A stretch of DNA of 64,000 bases, taken from contig NZ_CP102293.1 in the NCBI RefSeq assembly GCF_025152575.1, forward strand, positions 2,852,001 to 2,916,000, written 5' to 3'. The stretch comes from Subdoligranulum variabile. GTDB lineage: Bacteria; Bacillota; Clostridia; Oscillospirales; Ruminococcaceae. The notes beneath the pieces are model-generated. The model did not search any database, was not told the origin of the DNA, and saw only the letters and a program-made list of their open reading frames with translations. The translations under genes were made by a program, and so were the position numbers. Every line of letters begins with the position of its first letter. The first letter of the stretch is position 1. Shown one piece after another: positions 52,215 to 61,567 of this stretch.

Positions 52215-53075
52215 ATGAAGACCCGCGTCATTACCGCCGTCGTCGGCCTGGCTTTGCTTGCTGTCGTACTGGCATTTTTCAACACCATCCTGTTTGATCT
52301 GGTGCTCACTGCCGTTTGCCTGATTGCCATTCATGAAGTATTTTCCGCCATGGGATTCGGCAAAAAGCAGTGGTATCTCTATGCTGTGGCTGTGCCGTAC
52401 ACGCTGCTGATCATGCTCACGACTACCCAGGCGGCCCGCATGCTGGTGCTGCCGGTCAGCTTTCTGGTGGTGCTGTTTTTCAATATCTGCCAGATTGCAC
52501 AGGTGCAGAAACTGGATTTCGGCAAACTGGCAGGATACGTCTATTTTTCCGGGGTCATTATCTTCTGTTTTTACTCTCTCATTCACCTGAAACGGATGTT
52601 GCCTTTTGAAACATACCGCTACGACGCCGTATATTTTATTCTGTTGATTCTCTGCTTCGCCTGGGGCGGCGACACCGCCGCCTACTTTGCAGGGCGTGCC
52701 TTTGGCAAGCGCAAGCTGGCACCGATTGTCAGTCCCAACAAGACGGTGGAAGGTGCCATCGGGGGTGTTGTGGGCAGTATCATTGCCGGAATGCTGCTGA
52801 CGGCGGCTTATACGCTGCTTTCTTCCGGATATAATGTGATCAGTATCCAGATGCGTCCCAAACATTACCTGGTGTTGCTCTTCATGGGAGCCATCGCCTC
52901 GGTGCTGGGTATTCTGGGAGATTTGTTTGCCTCGGCAGTCAAGCGTCAGTCGGGCATCAAGGACTACGGTACGATCTTCCCGGGACACGGCGGGATTCTG
53001 GACCGTTTTGACAGCGTGATGTTTATTGCCCCGTTTGTGGCGATTGTCGTGCGTTATTTCTTCTATGTACTGTAA
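52215..53075 (+). CDS. cdsA: Phosphatidate cytidylyltransferase
   Basis: Makes CDP-diacylglycerol from phosphatidate and CTP for phospholipid synthesis. The 286-residue membrane protein has about eight helices and the family signature SAVKRQSGIKDYGTIFPGHG followed by GILDRFDS. Also conserved is the WGGDTAAYFAGRAFGKRKLAP segment. The start at 52215 is preferred because the hydrophobic N-terminus begins there and GAAAGGGA lies nine bases upstream; the in-frame extension to 52173 adds a short polar stretch. It directly follows frr, with no uppS between them. Confidence 0.95.
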   Translation: MKTRVITAVVGLALLAVVLAFFNTILFDLVLTAVCLIAIHEVFSAMGFGKKQWYLYAVAVPYTLLIMLTTTQAARMLVLPVSFLVVLFFNICQIAQVQKLDFGKLAGYVYFSGVIIFCFYSLIHLKRMLPFETYRYDAVYFILLILCFAWGGDTAAYFAGRAFGKRKLAPIVSPNKTVEGAIGGVVGSIIAGMLLTAAYTLLSSGYNVISIQMRPKHYLVLLFMGAIASVLGILGDLFASAVKRQSGIKDYGTIFPGHGGILDRFDSVMFIAPFVAIVVRYFFYVL

Positions 53076-53093
53076 AATAAAGGATGAAAAATC

Positions 53094-54245
53094 ATGAGTA
53101 AGACCATCACTCTGCTGGGCTCCACCGGTTCCATCGGTACCCAGAGCCTGGATGTATGCCGCATGCACGGTTATTCGGTTTTTGGTCTGGCAGCGCATTC
53201 CCGCGTGGATAAACTGCTGGAGCAGATTCAAGAATTTCATCCGCGCTATGTCGTGGTTGTGGACCCGGACGCTTTCCGCAAACTGGAAGGAGAACTGGCC
53301 GGGCAGCCCGATGCACCGATACTGATGCAGGGGCCTGACGCATTGCGGGAGCTGGCCGCCATGGACGGCCCGGATGTGGTTCTCAACGCGGTGGTCGGCA
53401 TTGCGGGTCTGGATGCCTCGCTGGCAACCATCGAGAGCGGTCATGATCTGGCGCTGGCCAACAAGGAGAGCCTTGTTACCGGCGGTCACCTGGTAACCGA
53501 TGCGGTCAAACGCAACGGTGTGCACCTTTTGCCGGTGGACAGTGAGCACAGTGCCATCTTCCAGTGTCTGCAGGATGCCCACAGCGCCAAAACGCTGGAG
53601 AAAATTTTGCTGACAGCGTCGGGCGGCCCGTTCTTCGGCATGACCACCGAGGAACTGCGCGGCAAGACCAAGGCGGATGCGCTGCGCCATCCCAACTGGA
53701 ACATGGGAGCTAAAATTACCATCGACTCGGCGACGTTGATGAACAAAGGTCTGGAACTGATTGAAGCGGCATGGCTGTTCGGCCTGCCGGAAGACAAGAT
53801 CCAGATTGTCGTTCAGCGCGAGAGCATCATTCATTCGGCGGTTCAGTTTGCCGATCATTCCATCATTGCCCAGCTGGGCGTGCCGGATATGCGCATCCCC
53901 ATCCAGTATGCCCTGACCTGGCCGGAGCGCCTGCCCAGCCCGGTCCCGGAGCTGGATTTTACAGCGCTGACCAAGTTGAGCATTGCCACGGCGGATGAGG
54001 AAACTTTCCGCTGCCTGGCCGCCTGCAAAAAGGCCATCCGTAAGGGAGGTCTTGCACCCTGTGCGGCAAACGGCGCCAATGAGGCGGCGGTTGCCCATTT
54101 CCTGCGGGACGAGATCGGATTTCTGGATATCGGCCGCCTGGTGGAAGGCATGGTGGACAGCGACAGCTTCGGCGGTGACTACACCCTGGCTGACGTACAT
54201 GAATGTGACCGGATGGCCCGCGCGTATGTGGAAGCCCATATTTGA
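53094..54245 (+). CDS. dxr: 1-deoxy-D-xylulose 5-phosphate reductoisomerase
   Basis: Second step of the MEP isoprenoid pathway: DXP to 2-C-methyl-D-erythritol 4-phosphate with NADPH. The 383 residues show the NADPH motif LLGSTGSIGTQSLDV, NKESLVTGG, the metal/substrate loop PVDSEHSAIFQ and LTASGGPFFGM with the flexible flap after it. It is 18 bases after cdsA and 16 before rseP. Together with ispG it places MEP-pathway isoprenoid synthesis in this run. Confidence 0.97.
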   Translation: MSKTITLLGSTGSIGTQSLDVCRMHGYSVFGLAAHSRVDKLLEQIQEFHPRYVVVVDPDAFRKLEGELAGQPDAPILMQGPDALRELAAMDGPDVVLNAVVGIAGLDASLATIESGHDLALANKESLVTGGHLVTDAVKRNGVHLLPVDSEHSAIFQCLQDAHSAKTLEKILLTASGGPFFGMTTEELRGKTKADALRHPNWNMGAKITIDSATLMNKGLELIEAAWLFGLPEDKIQIVVQRESIIHSAVQFADHSIIAQLGVPDMRIPIQYALTWPERLPSPVPELDFTALTKLSIATADEETFRCLAACKKAIRKGGLAPCAANGANEAAVAHFLRDEIGFLDIGRLVEGMVDSDSFGGDYTLADVHECDRMARAYVEAHI

Positions 54246-54261
54246 GATTTGAGAGGTGCCT

Positions 54262-55353
54262 ATGACTGCATTGCTGACCGGGCTGGTATCCCTGCTCGTG
54301 TTCGGGGTTGTCATTTTGGTGCATGAGCTGGGCCATTTTTGGGCGGCCCGGCATTGCGGCATCCGGGTGGAGGAATTTTCCATCGGATTTGGCCCAAAGC
54401 TGTTTGCCTGGAACCGCGGCGGAACCCGGTATACATTGCGGCTGATCCCGCTGGGCGGGTACAATCTTTTTGCCACGCCGCCGGATCCAGATGAGGACGG
54501 GGAAGAAATACTTCCGGTTCGTCCGCCGGAACGGAAGAAAACGCTGTTCCCGGTAACGGTGCGCGGTCTGGAATTCGAGCAGGCCGGAGCCTGGCAGCGC
54601 TTCTTTGTGACGCTGTGGGGAGCAGTGATGAATTTTCTGCTCGGGCTGATCGTTCTGCTTGTGTTGGTTTTCAGCATGGCGAATCTGGGCGGTACTACCA
54701 TCGCTCAGTTCGTGGATGGCGCTTCCAGCAGCCAGACCGGGCTTGAGCTGGGGGATACCGTTGTGGCTGTGGACGGTAACCGGGTGCGCACCGCCAATTC
54801 CCTGGCACAATTGTTTGACGGGACATCAAAACAGCATACGATGACGGTGCTGCGCCAGGGAGAAATCGTAACGCTCCATGATGTGACGGTGGCCCCCACT
54901 ACCGATGAAAACGGCAACGTCATCAGCGGTGTGGATTTCCGCGTGGCGGCGGTGCCCAAGACGCTGCGCAATGTGCTGGTACAAACCGGGGAATTCTTTC
55001 AGTATTACAGTACAGCCATTCTTGGAGGTTTCTGGGAACTGGCTACCGGACGGGTCGGCGTCGACCAGCTATCCGGCCCCATCGGTACGGTTTCAGCGGT
55101 CAGCCAGGCGGTACAGTACGGCTGGCGGGACGTTCTTTCCCTGATGGCTCTTCTGACCATCAACGTGGGAATTTTCAACCTGCTGCCCATTCCCGCTCTG
55201 GACGGCTGCAAACTGTTGTTTTTGTTGTTTGAAGGCCTGACGGGACATGCAGTGCCCCAGCGCTTTCAGATCGCGGTCAATACCGCGGGAATGGTCCTGC
55301 TTCTGTGGCTGATGCTGCTGGTGACGATGCAGGATATTACCAGGATTTTATAA
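54262..55353 (+). CDS. rseP: Site-2 intramembrane metalloprotease RseP
   Basis: Cleaves membrane-embedded substrates such as anti-sigma factors or signal-peptide remnants. The 363 residues carry the zinc motif HELGH (His 21, His 25) in the first helix, a PDZ domain (about residues 140-225, containing [16 protein letters not shown]) and the second active-site motif [10 protein letters not shown] in the third helix. The start at ATG 54262 is preferred over a GTG two codons earlier. The Firmicute orthologue RasP acts in envelope stress and cell division. Confidence 0.95.
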   Translation: MTALLTGLVSLLVFGVVILVHELGHFWAARHCGIRVEEFSIGFGPKLFAWNRGGTRYTLRLIPLGGYNLFATPPDPDEDGEEILPVRPPERKKTLFPVTVRGLEFEQAGAWQRFFVTLWGAVMNFLLGLIVLLVLVFSMANLGGTTIAQFVDGASSSQTGLELGDTVVAVDGNRVRTANSLAQLFDGTSKQHTMTVLRQGEIVTLHDVTVAPTTDENGNVISGVDFRVAAVPKTLRNVLVQTGEFFQYYSTAILGGFWELATGRVGVDQLSGPIGTVSAVSQAVQYGWRDVLSLMALLTINVGIFNLLPIPALDGCKLLFLLFEGLTGHAVPQRFQIAVNTAGMVLLLWLMLLVTMQDITRIL

Positions 55354-55365
55354 GGAGGAGCAGCT

Positions 55366-56418
55366 ATGACGCGCCAACTGAAACGAGAAGTCAAGATCGG
55401 AAACATTACCATCGGCGGCACCCATCCCATCACCGTACAGACGATGCTCAACGTTCCGGTCAAGGATATTGCGGGCAATGTGGCCCAGGCCAAGCGGGTG
55501 GCGGCAGCCGGCTGCCAGATCGTTCGTGTTACCGTGCCTACGCCTGCCGATGCGGCGGTGGTTTCTGCCATTAAGGAAGCGGTGGATATCCCCGTGGTGG
55601 CGGACATCCATTTTGATTACCGCGCCGCATTGGCCGCCTTGGATGCCGGGGCCGACAAGATCCGCATCAACCCCGGCAACATCGGCGATGATGACCGGGT
55701 CAAGGCGGTGGCGGATGCCTGCAATGCCAAAAATGTGCCCATCCGGATCGGTGTCAACGGCGGCAGCCTGGAAAAGCATATCCTTGCCAAGTATGGCGCT
55801 CCGGTGCCGGAGGCTATGGTGGAAAGTGCACTGTATCATGTGCGCCTGCTGGAAAAACACGATTTTGACAACATTGTCATCTCCATCAAATCCAGCAATG
55901 TCCCCCGTATGATGGCAGCCTATCGAATGCTGTCGGCGCAGACGGACTACCCGCTCCACGTGGGTGTGACCGAGGCGGGCGGCAACCGTATGGGGCTCAT
56001 CAAGTCCGGCATGGGCATTGGGGGACTGCTGCTGGAAGGTATCGGCGATACGCTGCGTGTTTCGCTGACGGAGGATCCGGAAAATGAGGTCTACGCCGGA
56101 TATGATATCCTGCGGGCGGTGGGCTATGCTGTGGCAGGGCCTGAGATCATCAGCTGCCCCACCTGCGGCCGGACCCAGTATCCGATGATCGAGATTGCCA
56201 ACGAGGTGGAGCGCCGTCTGCGTGACGAAGGATTCAAGAAGCCTCTGAAAATTGCCATTATGGGTTGTGTGGTCAACGGTCCCGGCGAAGCATCCGATGC
56301 GGACATCGGTATTGCCGGCGGCAAGGATGAGGCCCTGCTCTTTATCCGCGGAGAAAAAGTCCGCATGCTGAAAGGGGATATCGTCGGTCAGTTCATTGAC
56401 GAAATCCATAAACTGTGA
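55366..56418 (+). CDS. ispG: (E)-4-hydroxy-3-methylbut-2-enyl-diphosphate synthase
   Basis: Penultimate MEP-pathway step, converting MEcPP to HMBPP with a [4Fe-4S] cluster. The 350-residue bacterial form has the TIM barrel start GGTHPITVQTMLNVPVKD, DIHFDYRAALAALDAGADKIRINPGN, and the cluster ligands CPTCGRTQYP and MGCVVNGPGE. AAGGAGGAGC precedes the ATG. It is 12 bases after rseP. Low-potential electrons are expected from flavodoxin or ferredoxin. Confidence 0.97.
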   Translation: MTRQLKREVKIGNITIGGTHPITVQTMLNVPVKDIAGNVAQAKRVAAAGCQIVRVTVPTPADAAVVSAIKEAVDIPVVADIHFDYRAALAALDAGADKIRINPGNIGDDDRVKAVADACNAKNVPIRIGVNGGSLEKHILAKYGAPVPEAMVESALYHVRLLEKHDFDNIVISIKSSNVPRMMAAYRMLSAQTDYPLHVGVTEAGGNRMGLIKSGMGIGGLLLEGIGDTLRVSLTEDPENEVYAGYDILRAVGYAVAGPEIISCPTCGRTQYPMIEIANEVERRLRDEGFKKPLKIAIMGCVVNGPGEASDADIGIAGGKDEALLFIRGEKVRMLKGDIVGQFIDEIHKL

Positions 56419-56451
56419 GCTGCTGAAGTGCCGGAAAGGAGCCGGTCCGTC

Positions 56452-56718
56452 ATGGAGACTCTGGTGGAGATCATCGGCACGATCCTGTTGGAAGTCCTGC
56501 AGGCAATCTGGCCGCCCATTCTGGCCATTGTCAACGGCGCGCTGGTTCTTTTTCTGGGGTTGGCGAGCTATCTTTACTATGCCGCGGACCAGCCCTTCCG
56601 GGCCGGTGGCAGTCTGGCTGCGGCCATCCTGTTTCTGGTCGTTTTCATCGCGGGATTCAAAACGGGCGTTTATAAGCGGTGTGCTGCCCAAAAACGGCAG
56701 AACGGACGCCGGAAATGA
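56452..56718 (+). CDS. Small two-helix membrane protein between ispG and polC
   Basis: An 88-residue protein with two hydrophobic segments (about residues 6-40 and 55-70) and a basic C-terminus (KRCAAQKRQNGRRK). AAAGGAG is at proper distance from the ATG at 56452. No family is recognised. It occupies the ispG-polC gap and is probably co-transcribed, but its position does not reveal a role. Confidence 0.65.
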   Translation: METLVEIIGTILLEVLQAIWPPILAIVNGALVLFLGLASYLYYAADQPFRAGGSLAAAILFLVVFIAGFKTGVYKRCAAQKRQNGRRK

Positions 56719-56757
56719 TGCAAGGACTTTTGCTTATTCAGTTGCAAAGGAGCTATT

Positions 56758-59700
56758 TTGAAACCACTTGTTACCCAGGTCTGGCCGCAGTTTACGGCGG
56801 ACCAGCAGTTCTGCAACGCCTTCGGCAGCGTACTGGTTGAGCGCGTGGAACTGCACCGTACCAAACGTCAGGTTGTTATCTGCCTGCGCAGTGCCGAACC
56901 TCTGGACCAGGCGCTGTGCGGGCGCCTTTGTGCATCCCTGCAGGAAGTATTTGCAGGGTATGAGCTGCATCTTCGCAATTATTTTTCCTATCCGAATATT
57001 ACGCCGGAATCGGTCTGCCTGATGATCGAGGAACTGAAAGAAAAAGGCATGCCGGTCAATGGCTTTTTGGACAAGAACCAGCCGGTGGTGTTTGGCGAAG
57101 ACGGAATTACCATCCGGGTGAACGCGGGACGTACCATTCTGGAAAGCGTGGAATTGCCCCGGGTATTGGCGGAGCTGATTCAGGAGCGCACGGGTTCACT
57201 GCCGATTGTGCGCCTGGCCGATACCGGCAACGCCCGCACCGAGGAAGAATTCGAGCAGTATCTGCAGGAAAAGACGCCGGTGGTCAAATTCGAGGCCAAG
57301 GAAACGCCGCCTGATTTCACCATTGAAGGTCTGTCCCTGTCCAACAAACCGGTCAAAGTATTCTACGGCAAGAATTTCAAACCTGCCGAGACCCGTCGTC
57401 TCAACGATCTGGGCGACGGCGGCAAGGTGGTGGTCTGGGGCGACGTCTTTGCCACCGAAGTCAAAGGCAGCCGCCGCAAGATCTATTTTACTTCCATCAC
57501 CGACTATACCGGGTCGGTCAACCTCAAGATCCTGGGCGACGAAGATGCCGACATGTCCAAGTGGGAAGGGCTCAAGCCCGGCACCACGCTGATTGTCCGC
57601 GGCAATTATATGTACGACAAGTATGAGCATGATTTTGTCATCATGCCCTACGATGTGCTGCAGGTGGAGCGGGAACCCCGCCAGGACACCGCTCCCGACG
57701 GACAGAAGCGGGTGGAACTGCATCTGCATACCAAGTCCAGTTCCATGGACGGCTTCAACGATCCCGGCAAGATTGTGCGCCTGGCCCACCGGATGGGGCA
57801 CCGTGCCATTGCCATCACCGACCACGGTGTCTGCCAGGGGTATCCCGAAGCGATGCTGGCGACCGACGATATTCACAAAAACGACCCGAATTTCAAGCTG
57901 ATCTACGGCTGTGAAGCGTACTTTGTGGACGATATGATTCCGGCCGTTTATGGCAAGGCACAGATGCCGCTGTCCGGGTCTTTTGTGGTGTTTGATACCG
58001 AGACCACAGGCCTGGACTCCAACGTGGAGGCGTTGACCGAGATCGGTGCCGTCTACGTGGAAAACGGCAAGATCAACGAGGAAAAGAAGTTCTGCACCTT
58101 TGTGAATCCCGGTAAGCCCATTCCTCAGAAGGTTGTGGAACTGACCGGTATCAACGATGCCATGGTGGCCGATGCACCCACGCCTGAGGAAGCCATCCGT
58201 GCATTCAAGGAATTCTGTGGGGACCATGTACTGGTAGCGCATAATGCCCACAGCTTTGATATGCTCTTCATCCGCAAGGCGGGGGAGAAGGCGGGCATCA
58301 GCTTTGACGAAAACACCTATATTGATACGTTGCCCATGGGCCAGGCGCTGTTCCCGGGCCTGCGCAACTATAAGCTGGACACCATCAACAAGCACTTGGA
58401 AATTCCGCCTTTTAACCATCACCGGGCGGTGGACGATGCCATGGCCCTGGCACGGATTTTTGAGGTCATGCTCAATGACCTGCAGGAAAAGGACATCCCC
58501 ACCGTGGAAGCCATCAACACCGGTCTGGGCGGCAACAAGGAAGTTCTGAAAAAGAAATACTATCACCTGATCATTCTGGTGCAGAACCAGGTTGGCCTGA
58601 AAAATCTGTATCGGATTGTCAGCGCGGCGCATACCCAGTATTTCTTTAAAAAGCCCCGCGTGCCGCGCAGCCTGCTGAACAAATACCGCGAGGGCCTGCT
58701 GCTCTCGCCGGCCTGTGAAGCAGGCGAACTTTACAGGGCAATTGTGGCCGGACAGCCCTATGAGCAGCTGCTGCGCATTGCCGATTACTACGATTATCTG
58801 GAAGTGCAGCCGCTGGGCAACAACGAGTTCATGGTCCGCAACGGCCAGGTGGACTCTATCGAGGCCATCAAAAACTTTAACCGAACCGTGATCAAACTGG
58901 GCGAGGATCTGCACAAGCCGGTGGTGGCCACGGGAGACTCCCACTTCCAGGAGCCGGAGGACTGGATCTACCGTGCTGTGCTGCAAGCGGGCAATGGCTT
59001 CAAGGATGCCGACAACCAGGCGCCGCTGTACTACCACACCACTACAGAAATGCTGGAGGACTTCAGCTATCTGCCCCAGGACAAGGCCTTTGAAATCGTT
59101 GTCACCAACCCCAACAAGATTGCGGCTACCATCGACAACAATCTGCGGGCTATCCCCAAGGGCACCTACCCGCCCAGCATCCCGGGCGCCGAGCAGGAAC
59201 TGCGCGACGATACCTGGAAACATGCAGCCAGGGATTACGGCACGCCGCTGCCCGATGTGCTGCAAAAACGTCTGAAGAAGGAACTGGACTCTATCTGTGG
59301 CCACGGTTACGCGGTTCTGTATGTCATTGCTGTGCGTCTGGTGGCCTACTCCAATGCGGGCGGTTACCAGGTTGGCAGCCGTGGTTCCGTCGGCTCGTCG
59401 GCGGTTGCCCACTTCTCCGGTATTTCCGAAGTCAACTCCATGCCGCCTCATTATCTGTGCCCTGAATGCAAGCACAGCGAGTGGATTGATGACGGTATCC
59501 ATATGGACGGTTTCGACCTGCCCGATAAAAACTGCCCGGTCTGTGGGCATAAGATGATCGTGGAAGGACACGACATTCCCTTCGAAACCTTCCTGGGGTT
59601 CTATGGTGACAAGGAACCGGATATCGACCTGAACTTCTCGGGTATGTATCAGTCTCATGTCCATCGCTACACGGAGGAACTCTTCGGCAAGGAAAACGTC

Positions 59701-61065
59701 TTCAAGGCCGGTACGGTTTCCGGTCTGCAGGATAAGACGGCCTATGGCTATGTCAAAAAGTATCTGGAGGAGCGTGGAAAGACCGTCAACCGTGCGGAGG
59801 AAAACCGCCTGGTTATCGGCTGCACCGGCGTCAAACGCACCACGGGCCAGCATCCCGGCGGCATGGTCGTTGTGCCCGATACGTTTGATATCTATGACTT
59901 TTGTGCCATCCAGCATCCGGCGGACGACGTCAAGGGCGGCCTGCTGACCACCCACTTCGAATTCAAATATCTGCACGATACGCTGCTCAAGCTGGATGAG
60001 CTGGGCCACGATGTGCCTACGTTCTATAAATACTTTGAGGAATATTCCGGTATCCCCATCGACTCGGTGCCGATGAACGACGAGAAGGTGTACAGCCTGC
60101 TCACCAGCCCGGAGGCGCTGGGGGTGACGGAGGAACAGATCGGTTCCAAGACCGGTACCTTTGGAATTCCCGAGATGGGCACCAACTTCGTGCGCCAGAT
60201 GCTGCTGGATGCACAGCCTAAGAATTTCTCGGAACTGATCCAGATTTCGGGGCTGTCCCATGGTACCGACGTTTGGACCAACAACGCCGACGAACTGATC
60301 CGTTCGGGCACCTGCACCATCGCGGAAGTGATCGGCTGCCGTGACAGTATCATGTTGTATCTGCTGCGCAAAGGCCTGGAACCCAAAATGGCTTTCGATA
60401 TTATGGAGGCCGTGCGTAAAGGCAAGGTGGCCAAAGGTGGTTTCCAGCCGGGCTGGGAGGAAGCTATGCGGGAACACGACGTGCCGGACTGGTACATCGA
60501 ATCCTGCCGCAAGATCAAATATATGTTCCCCAAAGCCCATGCGGTGGCCTACCTGATGGCGGCCATCCGACTGATGTGGTTCAAAGTCTATCATCCGGCC
60601 ATCTTCTACGCAGTGTACTTCACGGTGCGCGGCGCGGATATCGACTACGAAGCGGCCGTGGGCGGCGTGCGGGTGGCCAAGGAGCATCTGCGGGACAACG
60701 AGCGCATCCCCAAGGAGGAGCGCACCGCCAAGGATGACGATGCGCTGGTCAGCCTGCAGTTGGAAAATGAAATGCTGCAGCGCGGTTGTCAGTTCCTGCC
60801 CATCGAACTGGGCAAGAGCCATGCCAGCAAATACGTGGTGGAGGACGGCAAAGTCCGTCTGCCGTTTACGTCGCTGCGCGGCCTGGGTGAAGCGGCTGCT
60901 GTGGCGCTGGAGGAAGCTACGATCCACGGTCAGGAGTATATCTCCATCGAGGAACTGCAGCAGGCCAGTGGCGTGGCAAGCTCGGTGTTTGACAAACTTC
61001 GCTCGGTGGGCGCCCTGGGCAACCTGCCGGAAACCAGTCAGGTGGACCTTTTCAGCCTGATGTAA
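56758..61065 (+). CDS. polC: DNA polymerase III alpha subunit, PolC type
   Basis: Replicative polymerase with built-in proofreading, 1435 residues as usual for PolC. In order: N-terminal domains, an OB fold (about 200-310), a PHP domain split by the exonuclease (ELHLHTKSSSMDG and ITDHG), the 3'-5' exonuclease FVVFDTETTGLDSNVEALTE with HHRAVDDAMALARIF, and the polymerase core with PDIDLNFS (catalytic Asp pair). A zinc module is seen in CPECKHSEW and CPVCGHKM. The start is TTG at 56758 behind AAAGGAGC; no ATG fits nearby. It ends the cluster. Confidence 0.97.
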   Translation: MKPLVTQVWPQFTADQQFCNAFGSVLVERVELHRTKRQVVICLRSAEPLDQALCGRLCASLQEVFAGYELHLRNYFSYPNITPESVCLMIEELKEKGMPVNGFLDKNQPVVFGEDGITIRVNAGRTILESVELPRVLAELIQERTGSLPIVRLADTGNARTEEEFEQYLQEKTPVVKFEAKETPPDFTIEGLSLSNKPVKVFYGKNFKPAETRRLNDLGDGGKVVVWGDVFATEVKGSRRKIYFTSITDYTGSVNLKILGDEDADMSKWEGLKPGTTLIVRGNYMYDKYEHDFVIMPYDVLQVEREPRQDTAPDGQKRVELHLHTKSSSMDGFNDPGKIVRLAHRMGHRAIAITDHGVCQGYPEAMLATDDIHKNDPNFKLIYGCEAYFVDDMIPAVYGKAQMPLSGSFVVFDTETTGLDSNVEALTEIGAVYVENGKINEEKKFCTFVNPGKPIPQKVVELTGINDAMVADAPTPEEAIRAFKEFCGDHVLVAHNAHSFDMLFIRKAGEKAGISFDENTYIDTLPMGQALFPGLRNYKLDTINKHLEIPPFNHHRAVDDAMALARIFEVMLNDLQEKDIPTVEAINTGLGGNKEVLKKKYYHLIILVQNQVGLKNLYRIVSAAHTQYFFKKPRVPRSLLNKYREGLLLSPACEAGELYRAIVAGQPYEQLLRIADYYDYLEVQPLGNNEFMVRNGQVDSIEAIKNFNRTVIKLGEDLHKPVVATGDSHFQEPEDWIYRAVLQAGNGFKDADNQAPLYYHTTTEMLEDFSYLPQDKAFEIVVTNPNKIAATIDNNLRAIPKGTYPPSIPGAEQELRDDTWKHAARDYGTPLPDVLQKRLKKELDSICGHGYAVLYVIAVRLVAYSNAGGYQVGSRGSVGSSAVAHFSGISEVNSMPPHYLCPECKHSEWIDDGIHMDGFDLPDKNCPVCGHKMIVEGHDIPFETFLGFYGDKEPDIDLNFSGMYQSHVHRYTEELFGKENVFKAGTVSGLQDKTAYGYVKKYLEERGKTVNRAEENRLVIGCTGVKRTTGQHPGGMVVVPDTFDIYDFCAIQHPADDVKGGLLTTHFEFKYLHDTLLKLDELGHDVPTFYKYFEEYSGIPIDSVPMNDEKVYSLLTSPEALGVTEEQIGSKTGTFGIPEMGTNFVRQMLLDAQPKNFSELIQISGLSHGTDVWTNNADELIRSGTCTIAEVIGCRDSIMLYLLRKGLEPKMAFDIMEAVRKGKVAKGGFQPGWEEAMREHDVPDWYIESCRKIKYMFPKAHAVAYLMAAIRLMWFKVYHPAIFYAVYFTVRGADIDYEAAVGGVRVAKEHLRDNERIPKEERTAKDDDALVSLQLENEMLQRGCQFLPIELGKSHASKYVVEDGKVRLPFTSLRGLGEAAAVALEEATIHGQEYISIEELQQASGVASSVFDKLRSVGALGNLPETSQVDLFSLM

Positions 61066-61101
61066 TATGGGAAAGAACGGCAAATAAATCGCAAAAAAAG
61101 C

Positions 61102-61130
61102 TTGCACCATCGGCATATCTGTGTTATACT
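61102..61130 (+). promoter_or_regulatory. Promoter of secG
   Basis: TTGCAC (61102-61107), 17-base spacer, TATACT (61125-61130), about 35 bases before secG. Confidence 0.8.
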
Positions 61131-61165
61131 ATACCCCGCATGAGAAGTTAAAGGAGTGCTATTCA

Positions 61166-61411
61166 ATGAACTGGTATGAGATCGCTCTCGGCTGCGTTCT
61201 GATTGCAGTGTCGCTTTTGATCATCGTTTTCACCCTTGCGCAGGAGCAGAAGGGCCAGGGCCTCTCTGCCGCAATCATGGGCGAGAACACCCACATGGCG
61301 GCCGGCCGTGAGCGCGGCATCGACGCCAAGCTCGCCAAATGGACCAAGGTCTTTGGCGGTGTGTTCTTTGTGGTGGTGCTGGTTGTCTGCGTACTCAGCG
61401 CCCGCCTGTAA
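61166..61411 (+). CDS. secG: Preprotein translocase subunit SecG
   Basis: An accessory subunit of the SecYEG channel, 81 residues with two membrane helices (about 4-23 and 60-80) and the conserved cytosolic loop QEQKGQGLSAAIMG. AAGGAG is nine bases before the ATG at 61166. It is followed by rnr after a terminator-like hairpin, the usual secG-rnr order in Firmicutes. Confidence 0.92.
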   Translation: MNWYEIALGCVLIAVSLLIIVFTLAQEQKGQGLSAAIMGENTHMAAGRERGIDAKLAKWTKVFGGVFFVVVLVVCVLSARL

Positions 61412-61440
61412 TCGGAGAAACAGCAATCACAAAACAAAAG

Positions 61441-61488
61441 GGTCCGCCAAGCGCGAAGAAGTCTCTGCGCCCCGGCGGGCCGTTTTTT
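61441..61488 (+). terminator. Terminator between secG and rnr
   Basis: GGTCCGCC (61441-61448) pairs with GGCGGGCC (61474-61481) around a 25-base loop and is followed by a T run. It may be leaky, leaving rnr partly co-expressed. Confidence 0.75.
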
Positions 61489-61567
61489 GTGGGAAAGTGG
61501 CGGGACGAGTCCCGCAGTTGGAAGGGCTGCACCGGACGGTGCGGCGACGTAAATTAAAGGAGCAAGT

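Noticed and set aside
51522..54701. Open frame of about 1059 codons antisense to frr, cdsA and dxr
   Set aside because: It crosses three well-supported genes and their gaps and encodes no recognisable protein.
57196..61116. Very long open frame antisense to polC (over 1300 codons)
   Set aside because: It mirrors the codon pattern of polC, has His/Gln-rich low-quality translation and no ribosome binding site; a typical GC-rich shadow frame.
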